DNA from: Microbacterium neungamense
Lineage (GTDB): Bacteria > Actinomycetota > Actinomycetes > Actinomycetales > Microbacteriaceae
NCBI RefSeq assembly: GCF_024971095.1
Contig: NZ_CP069717.1
Span: 1,488,001 to 1,552,000 of the forward strand
Direction: 5' to 3'
Length of the DNA: 64,000 nt
Program-made: the position numbers and the translations under genes
Part shown: piece after piece, positions 10,248-19,407 of the stretch
Numbering within the stretch: the stretch's first letter is position 1
How the letters are laid out: the number at the start of each line of letters is the position of its first letter
The notes under the pieces: generated by a model
What the model was told of the DNA's origin: nothing
What the model saw: only the letters and a program-made list of their open reading frames with translations
The model's database searches: none

Positions 10248-11144
10248 TCAGAAGCCGAGGCGGCCGAGCTGCTTCGGGTCGCGCTGCCACTCCTTGGCGA
10301 CCTTCACGTGCAGCTTCAGGAACACGCGGGTGCCCAGCAGCTCCTCGATGCCGGCCCGCGCCGTGGCCCCGACGTCGCGCAGCCGGGCGCCCTTGCGGCC
10401 GATGATGATGGCCTTCTGGCTGTCGCGCTCGACGACGATCGAGGCGTGCACATCGGTGAGGTCGGCGTCCTCGCGCGGGGCGATGTCGTCGACGACGACG
10501 GCGATCGAGTGCGGCAGCTCGTCGCGGACGCCCTCGAGTGCGGCCTCGCGGATGATCTCCGCGATCCGGTCCTCCACCGACTCGTCGGTGACCACGCCGT
10601 CCTCGTACAGGCGCGGACCCTCCGGCATGAGCTGCACCAGCTCGTCGGCGAGCACGTCCAGCTGCTGTCGGGTGAGCGCGGAGAGCGGGATGACCGCCTC
10701 CCAGTCCTCGCGCAGCGAGTCCACCTCCATCAGCCGCTCCACGACGGCGTCCTTCTCGGCGGCATCCGTCTTCGTCACGATCGCGATCTTCTTCGCCCGC
10801 GGGTAGCCGTCCAGGGAGGCGGCGATGCGGCGGTCGCCCGGGCCCACCTTCTCGGTGGCCGGCACGCAGAACCCGATCACGTCGACGTCGCCGAGCACCT
10901 GCTCGACGAGGTCGTTCAGCCGCTCCCCGAGCAGCGTGCGCGGCTTGTGGATGCCGGGCGTGTCCACGATCACCAGCTGCCCGTCCGGCCGGTTCACGAT
11001 TCCGCGGATCGCCCGCCTCGTGGTCTGCGGCTTCTCGCTGGTGATCGCGATCTTCTCCCCCACCAGGGCGTTCGTGAGCGTAGACTTGCCCACGTTCGGG
11101 CGCCCCACGAAGGTCACGAACCCGCTGCGGGTCCCGTCAGTCAT
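10248..11144 (-). CDS. era: GTPase Era
   Basis: 298 aa ribosome-assembly GTPase that binds the 3' end of 16S rRNA. G1 is GRPNVGKST, G3 DTPGIHKP, G4 TKTD; the C-terminal KH domain contains IIGRKGARLRDVGATAR. Start ATG 11144 (MTDGTRSGFV), preceded by GAGG; an ATG at 11162 would add six residues. It overlaps the end of the upstream CBS-domain gene and is the last member of the phoH-ybeY-corC-era run, a conserved order in actinobacteria. Confidence 0.95.
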   Translation of the reverse strand: MTDGTRSGFVTFVGRPNVGKSTLTNALVGEKIAITSEKPQTTRRAIRGIVNRPDGQLVIVDTPGIHKPRTLLGERLNDLVEQVLGDVDVIGFCVPATEKVGPGDRRIAASLDGYPRAKKIAIVTKTDAAEKDAVVERLMEVDSLREDWEAVIPLSALTRQQLDVLADELVQLMPEGPRLYEDGVVTDESVEDRIAEIIREAALEGVRDELPHSIAVVVDDIAPREDADLTDVHASIVVERDSQKAIIIGRKGARLRDVGATARAGIEELLGTRVFLKLHVKVAKEWQRDPKQLGRLGF

Positions 11145-12432
11145 GTCCTCGCGGTCCCTCATCGTCCGCTCCTTCCGTCTCCTCCGGCGCCCGCTCCACG
11201 AACACCGTCGCGATGCCCCGCCCGCGTCCGCGCGACGCGCCGCCGGTGAGCACCAGCCCGCCGATCGTCGCGGTCGCGCCCGGCTGCGGGATCTGCCCGA
11301 GGGCCTTGCCGAGCAGTCCGCCGATGGAGTCCACGTCGTCGTCCTCGAGCTCCAGCCCGAACAGGTCGCCCACGTCCTCCAGCGAGAGCCGCGAGCTGAC
11401 CCGGTAGCGTCCCTCGCCGAGGTCGACCACCTCCGCCGGCCCGCGGTCGTACTCGTCGGAGATGTCGCCGACCAGCTCCTCGATGAGGTCCTCGAGGGTG
11501 ACCAGGCCGGAGATGCCGCCGTGCTCGTCGATGACCAGGCACACGTGCACGGCGTCGCGCTTCATCTGCTGCAGCAGGGTCTCGGCGCGCATCGACTCCG
11601 GCACGAAGGTGGCCGGCCGCGCGATCGGCCGCACCGGCGCGCCGCGCCACGCGCTCTCGTCCCGGTAGGCGAACTGCACCAGGTCCTTCAGGTAGAGCAC
11701 GCCGACCACGTCGTCGGCCTCGTCATCGACCACCGGCATGCGGGAGACGCCGCTGCGCAGGAACAGCTCCATGGCGTCGGTGGTGGTGGCCTCGGCGTCG
11801 ACCGTGAGCATCTCTGTGCGCGGCACCATCACGGCACGCACGAACTGATCGGTGAAGTCGAACACCGAGTGGATCAGGTCGCGGTCGTCCTCCTCGATCA
11901 GGTCGTTGGAGGCGGCCTCGTCGACCATGCTCAGCAGCTGCTCCTCCGAGGCGAAGCTGCTGCGCCCGGTGCCGGGGGTCACCCGGCGGCCGGCGGCGAC
12001 CAGGGCGGAGGCCAGCGGGCCGAGCAGGATGCGCACGCCGCGCACCACCGGGGCCCAGGTGCGCAGCATCCCGTCGGCGTGCAGCCGGCCGAACGAGCGC
12101 GGGCTGGCGCCGACGAGCACGAACGTGATCCCGGTCATCAGCACGGCGGTGGCGAGCATCGCCCACCAGATGTTCGGCAGCAGGAACACGAACGCCACGG
12201 TCACCAGCACGGCGGCGGTGGTCTCGGCGAACACGCGCATGAACGCGACGGCGTTGACGTGCGTGTCGGGGTCGGCGGCGATCCGGCGCAGCGCGTCGGC
12301 GTTGCGGCCCTGTTCCGCCATCTCCTCCAGGTCGGACCGGGAGCTCACCGAGAAGGCGGCGTCGACCGCGGCCATCAGGCCGCCGAAGCCGACCAGGAGC
12401 ACGGCGGCGGCGAGCAGGAAGGCTGCGGTCAT
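11137..12432 (-). CDS. hemolysin/CorC-type membrane protein (CNNM + CBS pair)
   Basis: 431 aa. The N-terminal CNNM-type transmembrane domain (FLLAAAVLLVGFGGLMAAVDAAF and two more hydrophobic helices to about residue 105) is followed by two CBS domains (VPRTEMLTVDAEATTTDAME and ERAR-like DEHGGISGLVTLEDLIEELVG) and a C-terminal CorC/HlyC transporter-associated domain. Relatives take part in Mg2+/Co2+ homeostasis; the old hemolysin label is historical. It overlaps ybeY by 4 bp (ATGA) upstream and era downstream. Confidence 0.9.
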   Translation of the reverse strand: MTAAFLLAAAVLLVGFGGLMAAVDAAFSVSSRSDLEEMAEQGRNADALRRIAADPDTHVNAVAFMRVFAETTAAVLVTVAFVFLLPNIWWAMLATAVLMTGITFVLVGASPRSFGRLHADGMLRTWAPVVRGVRILLGPLASALVAAGRRVTPGTGRSSFASEEQLLSMVDEAASNDLIEEDDRDLIHSVFDFTDQFVRAVMVPRTEMLTVDAEATTTDAMELFLRSGVSRMPVVDDEADDVVGVLYLKDLVQFAYRDESAWRGAPVRPIARPATFVPESMRAETLLQQMKRDAVHVCLVIDEHGGISGLVTLEDLIEELVGDISDEYDRGPAEVVDLGEGRYRVSSRLSLEDVGDLFGLELEDDDVDSIGGLLGKALGQIPQPGATATIGGLVLTGGASRGRGRGIATVFVERAPEETEGADDEGPRGHD

Positions 12433-12887
12433 CGGCGCCGTTCGGACTCCGCGAAGCCGCGGATCAGCTCCCGCTGCAGCCCGAACATCTCACGCTCCTC
12501 CTCGGGCTCGGCGTGGTCGAAGCCGAGGAGGTGCAGCAGACCGTGGGTGGTGAGCAGGATGAGCTCGTCCATCAGCGAGTGCCCGGCGGTCTGCGCCTGC
12601 GACTCGGCCACCTGCGGGCAGAGCACGATGTCGCCGAGCAGGCCGGGCGGGGTGGGCCGGTCGGCGGTGCCGGGGCGCAGCTCGTCCATCGGGAAGCTGA
12701 GCACGTCGGTGGGACCGGGCTCGTCCATCCACTGCACGTGCAGCGCCTCCATGGCGCCCTCGTCGACCAGGACGATCGCGACCTCGGCATCCGGGCTGAC
12801 GTGCAGCTGGGCGAGGTTGAACTCGGTGAGCCGCTGCAGCACGGTCTCGTCGATCTCGACGGCGGACTCGTTGTTGATCTCGATCAT
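12429..12887 (-). CDS. ybeY: rRNA maturation RNase YbeY
   Basis: 152 aa single-strand endoribonuclease for 16S rRNA 3'-end processing and ribosome quality control. The zinc site HGLLHLLGFDH carries the three histidines. The family also shows the DVLSFPMDE motif before it. ATGA overlaps on both sides (phoH and the CBS gene) argue for a single translationally coupled operon. Confidence 0.95.
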   Translation of the reverse strand: MIEINNESAVEIDETVLQRLTEFNLAQLHVSPDAEVAIVLVDEGAMEALHVQWMDEPGPTDVLSFPMDELRPGTADRPTPPGLLGDIVLCPQVAESQAQTAGHSLMDELILLTTHGLLHLLGFDHAEPEEEREMFGLQRELIRGFAESERRR

Positions 12888-14011
12888 GACAGTCCTCGCT
12901 TCGGCATCCGGTCCCTCGGCCCGCGCTGCAGCCCGGCGCGGCGCTCGGCGCGGTTGGCGAACTCGGCGGCCTGCTCGCGTTCGTGGCGGGCGGCGACCCG
13001 CTTCTCGTCGTACTCGCTGTACGCGTCGACAATCCGGCCGACCAGGGAGTGCCGCACCACGTCCTCGCTGGTGAGGCGGGCGAAGTGGATGTCCTCGATG
13101 TCCTTCAGCACCCGGGTGACCAGCCGCAGCCCGGACGCGCCGGTGGGCAGATCCACCTGGGTGATGTCGCCGGTGACGACCATCTTGGTGCCGAAGCCGA
13201 GGCGGGTGAGGAACATCTTCATCTGCTCGGGCGTGGTGTTCTGCGCCTCGTCCAGCACCACGAAGGAGTTGTTCAGGGTGCGGCCGCGCATGTACGCCAG
13301 CGGCGCGACCTCGATGGTGCCGGTCGCGATCAGGCGCGGCACGATCTCGGGGTCCATCATCTCGTTCAGCGCGTCGTACAGCGGCCGCAGGTACGGGTCG
13401 ATCTTGTCGGTCAGGGTGCCGGGCAGGAACCCGAGCCGCTCCCCCGCCTCGACCGCGGGCCGGGTGAGGATGATCCGGTCGACGTCCTTGCGCTGCAGCG
13501 CCTGCACCGCCTTCGCCATCGCCAGGTAGGTCTTGCCGGTGCCGGCCGGGCCGATCCCGAACACGATCGTGTTCTGGTCGATCGCGTCGACGTACTCCTT
13601 CTGCCCGGGGGTCTTGGGCCGGATCACCTTGCCGCGGGTGGACAGGATCGCCTCGGCGAGCAGCTCGCTGGGCCGCACGTTCTCGTCGCGGCGCAGCATC
13701 CGGGCGGAGTTCTCCACGTCCGCCGGCCCCAGGTCGTGCCCGGCCTTCGTCATCGCGAGGAGCTCGTCCACCAGTGTCTTCGCCGCCGCGACGTCGGCGT
13801 CCGCTCCGGTCAGCGTGATCTCGTTGCCACGCACGAGGACCTGCACAGACGGATGCTGACGCTCCAGCACCCGCAGCAGCCGGTCCTGCGGGCCCAGCAG
13901 CTGCACCATCGCGACGCCGTCGGCGTAGATGCGCTCGGTCCGCTGCTGCCCGTTCCGCTCGGCGTCGGTCCGCCCGGGTTCGGCCCCCTCGGGGCGCTGC
14001 TCGTCAGGCAC
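12884..14011 (-). CDS. phoH: PhoH family ATPase
   Basis: 375 aa. The N-terminal KH-like region (VQVLVRGNEITLTGADADV) is followed by a PhoH P-loop domain: Walker A GIGPAGTGKTYLAMAK, then LTRPAVEAGERLGFLPG and Walker B FVVLDEAQNTT. The family is thought to act in RNA metabolism with YbeY, which is encoded next to it. I take GTG 14011 (VPDEQRPEG), which overlaps the HIT gene end by 8 bp; the frame stays open further upstream but reads through the HIT gene. Confidence 0.93.
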   Translation of the reverse strand: MPDEQRPEGAEPGRTDAERNGQQRTERIYADGVAMVQLLGPQDRLLRVLERQHPSVQVLVRGNEITLTGADADVAAAKTLVDELLAMTKAGHDLGPADVENSARMLRRDENVRPSELLAEAILSTRGKVIRPKTPGQKEYVDAIDQNTIVFGIGPAGTGKTYLAMAKAVQALQRKDVDRIILTRPAVEAGERLGFLPGTLTDKIDPYLRPLYDALNEMMDPEIVPRLIATGTIEVAPLAYMRGRTLNNSFVVLDEAQNTTPEQMKMFLTRLGFGTKMVVTGDITQVDLPTGASGLRLVTRVLKDIEDIHFARLTSEDVVRHSLVGRIVDAYSEYDEKRVAARHEREQAAEFANRAERRAGLQRGPRDRMPKRGLS

Positions 14012-14351
14012 CGACGCTCTTCTCGTCGAGGCCGCCGGCGAGCACGTGAGCGTGCACGTGGAAGACGGTCTGACCGGCACCGGCCCCGGTGTTGAAGACC
14101 AGACGGAAGTCGCCGTCGGCGTGCTCGTCGGCGAGCCGCTTCGCGACCTCGACCATCTCGGCCAGCAGAGCGGGATCGCCGGCGGCGAGCTCGGTCACGT
14201 CGCGGTACTCCTCGGTCTTCGGGATCACCAGCAGGTGCACCGGCGCCTGCGGGGCGATGTCGCGGAGCGCGAACACGCGGTCGGTCTCGGTGAGGATGTC
14301 ACCGGGGATCTCCCCGTTCCGGATGCGGGTGAAGATCGAGGGTTCCGTCAT
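14004..14351 (-). CDS. HIT family protein (histidine triad nucleotide-binding)
   Basis: 115 aa. The histidine triad is HVHAHVL near residue 98, and the N-terminus reads IFTRIRNGEIPGDILTETD. HIT proteins hydrolyse nucleoside phosphoramidates and related conjugates; the physiological substrate is unknown. Start ATG 14351. It lies between rsmE and phoH in the same minus-strand cluster. Confidence 0.95.
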   Translation of the reverse strand: MTEPSIFTRIRNGEIPGDILTETDRVFALRDIAPQAPVHLLVIPKTEEYRDVTELAAGDPALLAEMVEVAKRLADEHADGDFRLVFNTGAGAGQTVFHVHAHVLAGGLDEKSVGA

Positions 14352-14367
14352 AGACGCCAGTCTACGG

Positions 14368-15096
14368 TCACCATCGGCCGAGGATGCCGGACAGCACGGC
14401 GATCGCGGCGGGCCCGGCCGTCGAGGTGCGCAGCACCGTGTCGCCCAGGCGCACCCGCTCCGCGCCCGCGTCCTCCAGCCGGGCGAGCTCCTCGGGGGCG
14501 ATGCCGCCCTCGGGACCCACGACGAGCACGACATCCCTGCCATCCGGGCGGATGCCGGTGAGGCGGTGCTCCGCGGTCGGGTCGAGCACGAGCATCCGTT
14601 CGGCCTGCGCCCGTGCGGCCAGCTGCGCGGTGCTGTGCACCTCGGTCACGTCCGGCACCCATGCCCGGTGCGCCTGCTTCGCCGCCTCGCGCACGATCGC
14701 GGCCCAGCGCTCGCGTCCCTTCGCCGCCTTCGCCCCCTCCCAGCGCGACACGCTCCGCGCGGCCTGCCACGGGATGATGCCGTCCACGCCGAGCTCGCAC
14801 GCGGCCTGCACCGCGAGCTCGTCGCGGTCGCCCTTCGCCAGCGCCTGCGCCAGCAGGATGCGGGAGGAGGGCGGCTGGTGGGTGCGCCGCTCGGTGACCC
14901 GCACCGTCACCTGGCTGGCGGAGACGTCCTCCACGGTGCCGGTGAGCCAGACGCCGGAGCCGTCGCCGATGGTGACCGTCTCGCCGACACGGACGCGCCG
15001 GACCACGGCGGCGTGCTTGGCCTCCGCGCCGGTGAGCACGACGGTCTCGCCGACCTCGGCATCCGTGCTGGCAGGGGCAAGGAAGTGCAGGACCAT
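14368..15096 (-). CDS. rsmE: 16S rRNA (uracil1498-N3)-methyltransferase
   Basis: 242 aa SPOUT-class methyltransferase. The N-terminal PUA-like domain (VLHFLAPASTDAEV, LTGAEAKHAAVVRRVRVGE) is followed by the SAM knot with VGPEGGIAPEELARLE and LGDTVLRTSTAGPAAIAVL. It methylates U1498 near the decoding site. It lies 15 bp downstream of dnaJ, in the usual actinobacterial hrcA-dnaJ-rsmE order. Confidence 0.95.
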   Translation of the reverse strand: MVLHFLAPASTDAEVGETVVLTGAEAKHAAVVRRVRVGETVTIGDGSGVWLTGTVEDVSASQVTVRVTERRTHQPPSSRILLAQALAKGDRDELAVQAACELGVDGIIPWQAARSVSRWEGAKAAKGRERWAAIVREAAKQAHRAWVPDVTEVHSTAQLAARAQAERMLVLDPTAEHRLTGIRPDGRDVVLVVGPEGGIAPEELARLEDAGAERVRLGDTVLRTSTAGPAAIAVLSGILGRW

Positions 15097-15111
15097 CCCT
15101 CGGCGCCCCGC

Positions 15112-16251
<1,140 letters not shown>

Positions 16252-17289
16252 TCAGCGGGCGGCTTCGTCTTCCTCGAGCAGCTTCGAGAGGTAGCGCGCC
16301 ACCGCCCGGGCGGCGGCGAGGTTGGTCGGGTAGTCCATCCGCGTCGGGCCCATCACGCCCACCCGCGCGGTGCCGCCCGGGGCGGCGTAGTTGCTCGCCA
16401 CGATCGACGCCTCACCGAGGCCGAACGGCGCGTTCTCGGTGCCGATGCTCGCCGCGAGCCCGTGCTCGTCGGTGACCATCTCGCTCATCAGCTTCAGCAG
16501 CGTCACCTGCTCCTCGATCGCCTCCAGGAGCGGGTGGATGCTGCCGCGGAAGTCCTGCTCCCGGCGCGCGAGCGTGGCCGCACCGGCCATCACCAGCCGG
16601 TCCTGCCGGAACTCCTCGAGCTCCTCGGCGATCACCCCGCCCAGCGTGAGCAGGGCGGGGTGCGTGCGGGTCGCCGACGGCTCCGGGTCCACGATGGTCT
16701 GCACCCGCTCGGAGGCGTCGCCCACGGCGCGCCCGGTGATCAGCGAGGCCAGGCGCGCGCGCAGCACGGCCACGTCCTCGGCGTCCACGTCGATGGGCAG
16801 GTGCGCGATGCGCTGCGACACGCCGCCGGCATCCGTCACCAGGATCACCAGCAGGCGGTTCGGGGCGAGCGAGACCAGCTCGACGTGCGTGATGTGCGCC
16901 CGGGCGAAGGACGGGTACTGCGCGAGCGCGACCTGGCCGGTCAGACGGGTGAGCACCCGCACGGTCCGCGCCATCAGGTCGTCGAGGTCGCTGGGGTCGG
17001 AGAGGAAGGACTCGATCGCCTTCCGCTGCGCGCTGGACAGCGGGCGCAGCTGGGCGAGGTGGTTCACGAAGACGCGGTAGCCCTTGTCGGTCGGCACGCG
17101 CCCCGAGGACGTGTGCGGCGCCGTGATGAGCTCCTCGTCCTCCAGCTGCGCCATGTCGTTGCGGATCGTCGCGGCGGACACCCCGAAGGCGTGCCGCTCG
17201 ACGATGGACTTGCTGCCGACCGGCTCGTGGGTCTCCACGTAGTCCTGCACGATCGCCCGGAGGACCTGCAGCCCGCGCTCTGTGACCAT
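16252..17289 (-). CDS. hrcA: heat-inducible transcription repressor HrcA
   Basis: 345 aa repressor of class I heat-shock genes. The N-terminal winged helix (SKSIVERHAFGVSAATIRND) binds CIRCE; GAF-like and dimerisation regions follow. I chose the second of two adjacent ATGs (17289, MVTERGLQ), with GGGAGGG close upstream. The longer frame from 17307 would begin inside the CIRCE operator and is unlikely. The operator before this gene shows direct autoregulation of hrcA-dnaJ. Confidence 0.95.
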   Translation of the reverse strand: MVTERGLQVLRAIVQDYVETHEPVGSKSIVERHAFGVSAATIRNDMAQLEDEELITAPHTSSGRVPTDKGYRVFVNHLAQLRPLSSAQRKAIESFLSDPSDLDDLMARTVRVLTRLTGQVALAQYPSFARAHITHVELVSLAPNRLLVILVTDAGGVSQRIAHLPIDVDAEDVAVLRARLASLITGRAVGDASERVQTIVDPEPSATRTHPALLTLGGVIAEELEEFRQDRLVMAGAATLARREQDFRGSIHPLLEAIEEQVTLLKLMSEMVTDEHGLAASIGTENAPFGLGEASIVASNYAAPGGTARVGVMGPTRMDYPTNLAAARAVARYLSKLLEEDEAAR

Positions 17290-17301
17290 CATCCCTCCCG
17301 C

Positions 17302-17326
17302 TGGCACTCGGCCACTCTGAGTGCCA
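17302..17326. promoter_or_regulatory. CIRCE operator (HrcA binding site)
   Basis: Inverted repeat TGGCACTC - 9 bases - GAGTGCCA. Arms and spacer match the CIRCE layout (GCACTC-N9-GAGTGC core). It lies 12 bp before the hrcA start and 3 bp past the hemW stop. Confidence 0.93.
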
Positions 17327-17329
17327 ATT

Positions 17330-18607
17330 CTACCGCGTGAGGGCGCGCACGACGGCGTCCGCGAGGAGGCGCCCGCGCAGGGTCAGGCGCACCGCGCGGT
17401 CGCGCACGGCCGCCGCGGGGTCGATCAGGCCGTCCGCGATGAGGCCGGCGACGCGGTCGCGATTCCCGTCCGGCAGCTCCGCGATGGGGATGCCCTCGGC
17501 GATGCGGCTGCGCAGCAGCACGCTCTCCAGCATCCGCGCCTCCGGGTCGGGCTGCTCGCGGCCGGCCGCGGGCGACTCCCCCGCCGCGAGCCGCTGCGCG
17601 TAGGCGGCGGGGTGCTTCACGTTCCACCAGCGCAGCCCGGCCACGTGGCTGTGCGCCCCGGGCCCGAAGCCCCACCAGTCGTGGCCGCGCCAGTAGGCGA
17701 GGTTGTGCCGGGAGCGGTTGTCGTGCACGGTGCCGGCGCCCGCGCCGACCTCCGCGCCCGTCTCGGCCCCTGAGCCTGCCGAAGGGCGCGCCCAGTTGCT
17801 CACCTCGTACCAGGCGTACCCGGCGCCGGCGAGCCGGGCGTCCGCCAGCTCGTACATGTCCGCCTGCAGGTCGTCGTCCGGCGCCGGCACCTCGCCGCGG
17901 CGGATGCGGCGGGCCAGGCCCGTGCCCTCCTCGATGATGAGCGCGTACGCGGAGATGTGGTCGGGCTCCAGGGCGAGCGCGGCGTCCAGGGAGCGCTCCC
18001 AGTCGGACAGGGACTCGCCGGGGGTGCCGTAGATGAGGTCCACGCTCACCGCGAGCCCCGCCTCACGGGCGGCGTGCACGGCCGCGGCGACGTTCTCCGG
18101 CCGGTGGGTGCGGTCCAGCACCGCCAGCACGTGCGGGACGGCGGACTGCATCCCCACCGACATCCGGGTGACGCCGGCCGCCGCGAGTTCGCGCGCGACG
18201 CCGGGCGTGACCGTGTCGGGGTTGGCCTCGACGGTGACCTCCGCGCCGTCGCGCAGCCCGAACGCGTCCACGGCGGTCTGCAGCATCCGCGCCAGGTCCC
18301 CGGCCGGCAGCAGCGTGGGCGTGCCGCCGCCGAAGAACACGGTGTCCATCGGGCGCACGCCCCCGGCATCCGCGAGCACGTCGCGCGCGAGCGCGATCTC
18401 CGCGGCGACCGTGGTGGCGTAGTCCTCCTGGCGGGCGCCGCGCAGCTCGGTGGCGGTGTACGTGTTGAAGTCGCAGTACCCGCAGCGGACGCGACAGAAC
18501 GGCACGTGCAGGTACGCCGAGAACGGAGTCGCCGGATCGACGCGGACGGATGCCGGCAGGCGCCCGTCCGGCGGAGCCGGGTCGCCCAGAGGCAGCGGTC
18601 CTGCCAT
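17330..18607 (-). CDS. hemW: heme chaperone HemW (radical SAM, coproporphyrinogen oxidase-like)
   Basis: 425 aa radical-SAM protein. The iron-sulfur motif CRVRCGYC (CX3CX2C) lies in AYLHVPFCRVRCGYCDFN, and the SAM-binding FFGGGTPTLL follows. It lacks the extra features of true HemN, so it is HemW, a heme-trafficking protein. About residues 272-292 are a low-complexity stretch (SAGSGAETGAEVGAGAGT) whose DNA contains a dispersed-repeat core (17768-17786). That insert is probably tolerated in a surface loop. The ATG touches the DUF1990 stop (TGATG). Confidence 0.93.
   Translation of the reverse strand: MAGPLPLGDPAPPDGRLPASVRVDPATPFSAYLHVPFCRVRCGYCDFNTYTATELRGARQEDYATTVAAEIALARDVLADAGGVRPMDTVFFGGGTPTLLPAGDLARMLQTAVDAFGLRDGAEVTVEANPDTVTPGVARELAAAGVTRMSVGMQSAVPHVLAVLDRTHRPENVAAAVHAAREAGLAVSVDLIYGTPGESLSDWERSLDAALALEPDHISAYALIIEEGTGLARRIRRGEVPAPDDDLQADMYELADARLAGAGYAWYEVSNWARPSAGSGAETGAEVGAGAGTVHDNRSRHNLAYWRGHDWWGFGPGAHSHVAGLRWWNVKHPAAYAQRLAAGESPAAGREQPDPEARMLESVLLRSRIAEGIPIAELPDGNRDRVAGLIADGLIDPAAAVRDRAVRLTLRGRLLADAVVRALTR
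17768..17786. repeat. dispersed repeat family 1 copy inside hemW
   Basis: CCCTGAGCCTGCCGAAGGG differs by one base from the core CCTGAGCCTGTCGAAGGG seen in the 44440-44572 array. It lies in frame in hemW, within a Gly/Ala-rich insertion. Confidence 0.75.
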
Positions 18608-19260
18608 CAGACCGGGGTGGCGTACAGCGGGGAGATCGCCCGCAGGTAGCGGGCGAACAGCTCACGGCGGCGGCGCTTCACCAGCGCCGGCACCAGGCGG
18701 TAGAGCAGCGCGACGGGAGCGTCGAAGGCGCGCACGGTGAACCACACCTCGTCGCTGTCCTCGCGCCAGTCGACGTCGAACGACTCCTCGCCGCTGACCA
18801 CGGAGCCGCCGACGGTGCCGAGCACGAAGCCGATGCGGCGGCGCTCCTCGGTGACCGAGATCACCCGCAGCTCGGCGTCGGCGCGCATCCCGGCGACCCG
18901 GCCGCGCACCTTCAGGGTCGTGCCGGGGGCGACGAACGGCGTGCCCTCGGCGTCGAAGCGCTGCTCGGTCTGCGGGCGGCTCGGGGCGATCGGGGCGCCC
19001 TCGGCGTCGAAGCTGACGCCCGTGTAGCCGGGACTGGCGGCGGGCCGCAGGTCGGCGAGCTCGAGGCCCGCCGCGCGCTGCGCGGTCCACGACAGCAGCG
19101 CCTCGCCGGCGACCCGGAAGCGCTCCTCGCCGCTGCCGATGCGCCACGACTCCTCGGCGGGGATGCTGCGCTCCGGCGGATACTGCATGAGGTCCGGCGC
19201 ATGGGTGGCACCGACCGCGGCGTAGTCCACCGTGCCTTCTCGGAATGTTCCGCGACGCAT
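18607..19260 (-). CDS. DUF1990 family protein
   Basis: 217 aa. The hallmark is GFVLGTVGGSVVSGEESFDVDW with a following DEVWFTVRAFDAP, the conserved GT.pGH..SGEE..F signature of DUF1990. The second half is preceded by two related short segments (FDAEGAPIAPS and FDAEGTPFVAP). Biochemical function unknown; the fold is thought to be a hydrophobic-cavity SRPBCC-like domain (inference). It has a probable leaderless promoter (TAGGCT, 7 bases) and is followed by hemW with a one-base overlap. Confidence 0.85.
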   Translation of the reverse strand: MRRGTFREGTVDYAAVGATHAPDLMQYPPERSIPAEESWRIGSGEERFRVAGEALLSWTAQRAAGLELADLRPAASPGYTGVSFDAEGAPIAPSRPQTEQRFDAEGTPFVAPGTTLKVRGRVAGMRADAELRVISVTEERRRIGFVLGTVGGSVVSGEESFDVDWREDSDEVWFTVRAFDAPVALLYRLVPALVKRRRRELFARYLRAISPLYATPV

Positions 19261-19267
19261 GGGGACA

Positions 19268-19273
19268 AGCCTA
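19268..19273 (-). promoter_or_regulatory. -10 box of leaderless DUF1990-hemW mRNA
   Basis: TAGGCT on the minus strand, 7 bases before the ATG at 19260. Confidence 0.6.
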
Positions 19274-19350
19274 GACGGCGTACCTGGACGGCGTCCCCAG
19301 CGGATGCCGGGTGGCGTCCCTTCCTCCGGATGCCGCCCGGGGACGGCGAC

Positions 19351-19376
19351 GGGGCCGGTGGCGAACCACCGGCCCC
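19351..19376 (-). terminator. terminator of the oligopeptide-binding protein gene
   Basis: Perfect 11-bp stem GGGGCCGGTGG/CCACCGGCCCC with a CGAA loop, 31 bp past the stop. It is a strong hairpin without a T-run. Confidence 0.75.
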
Positions 19377-19407
19377 GCTTCAGGAGGCTGCGACGCGAGC
19401 GCCGTGC

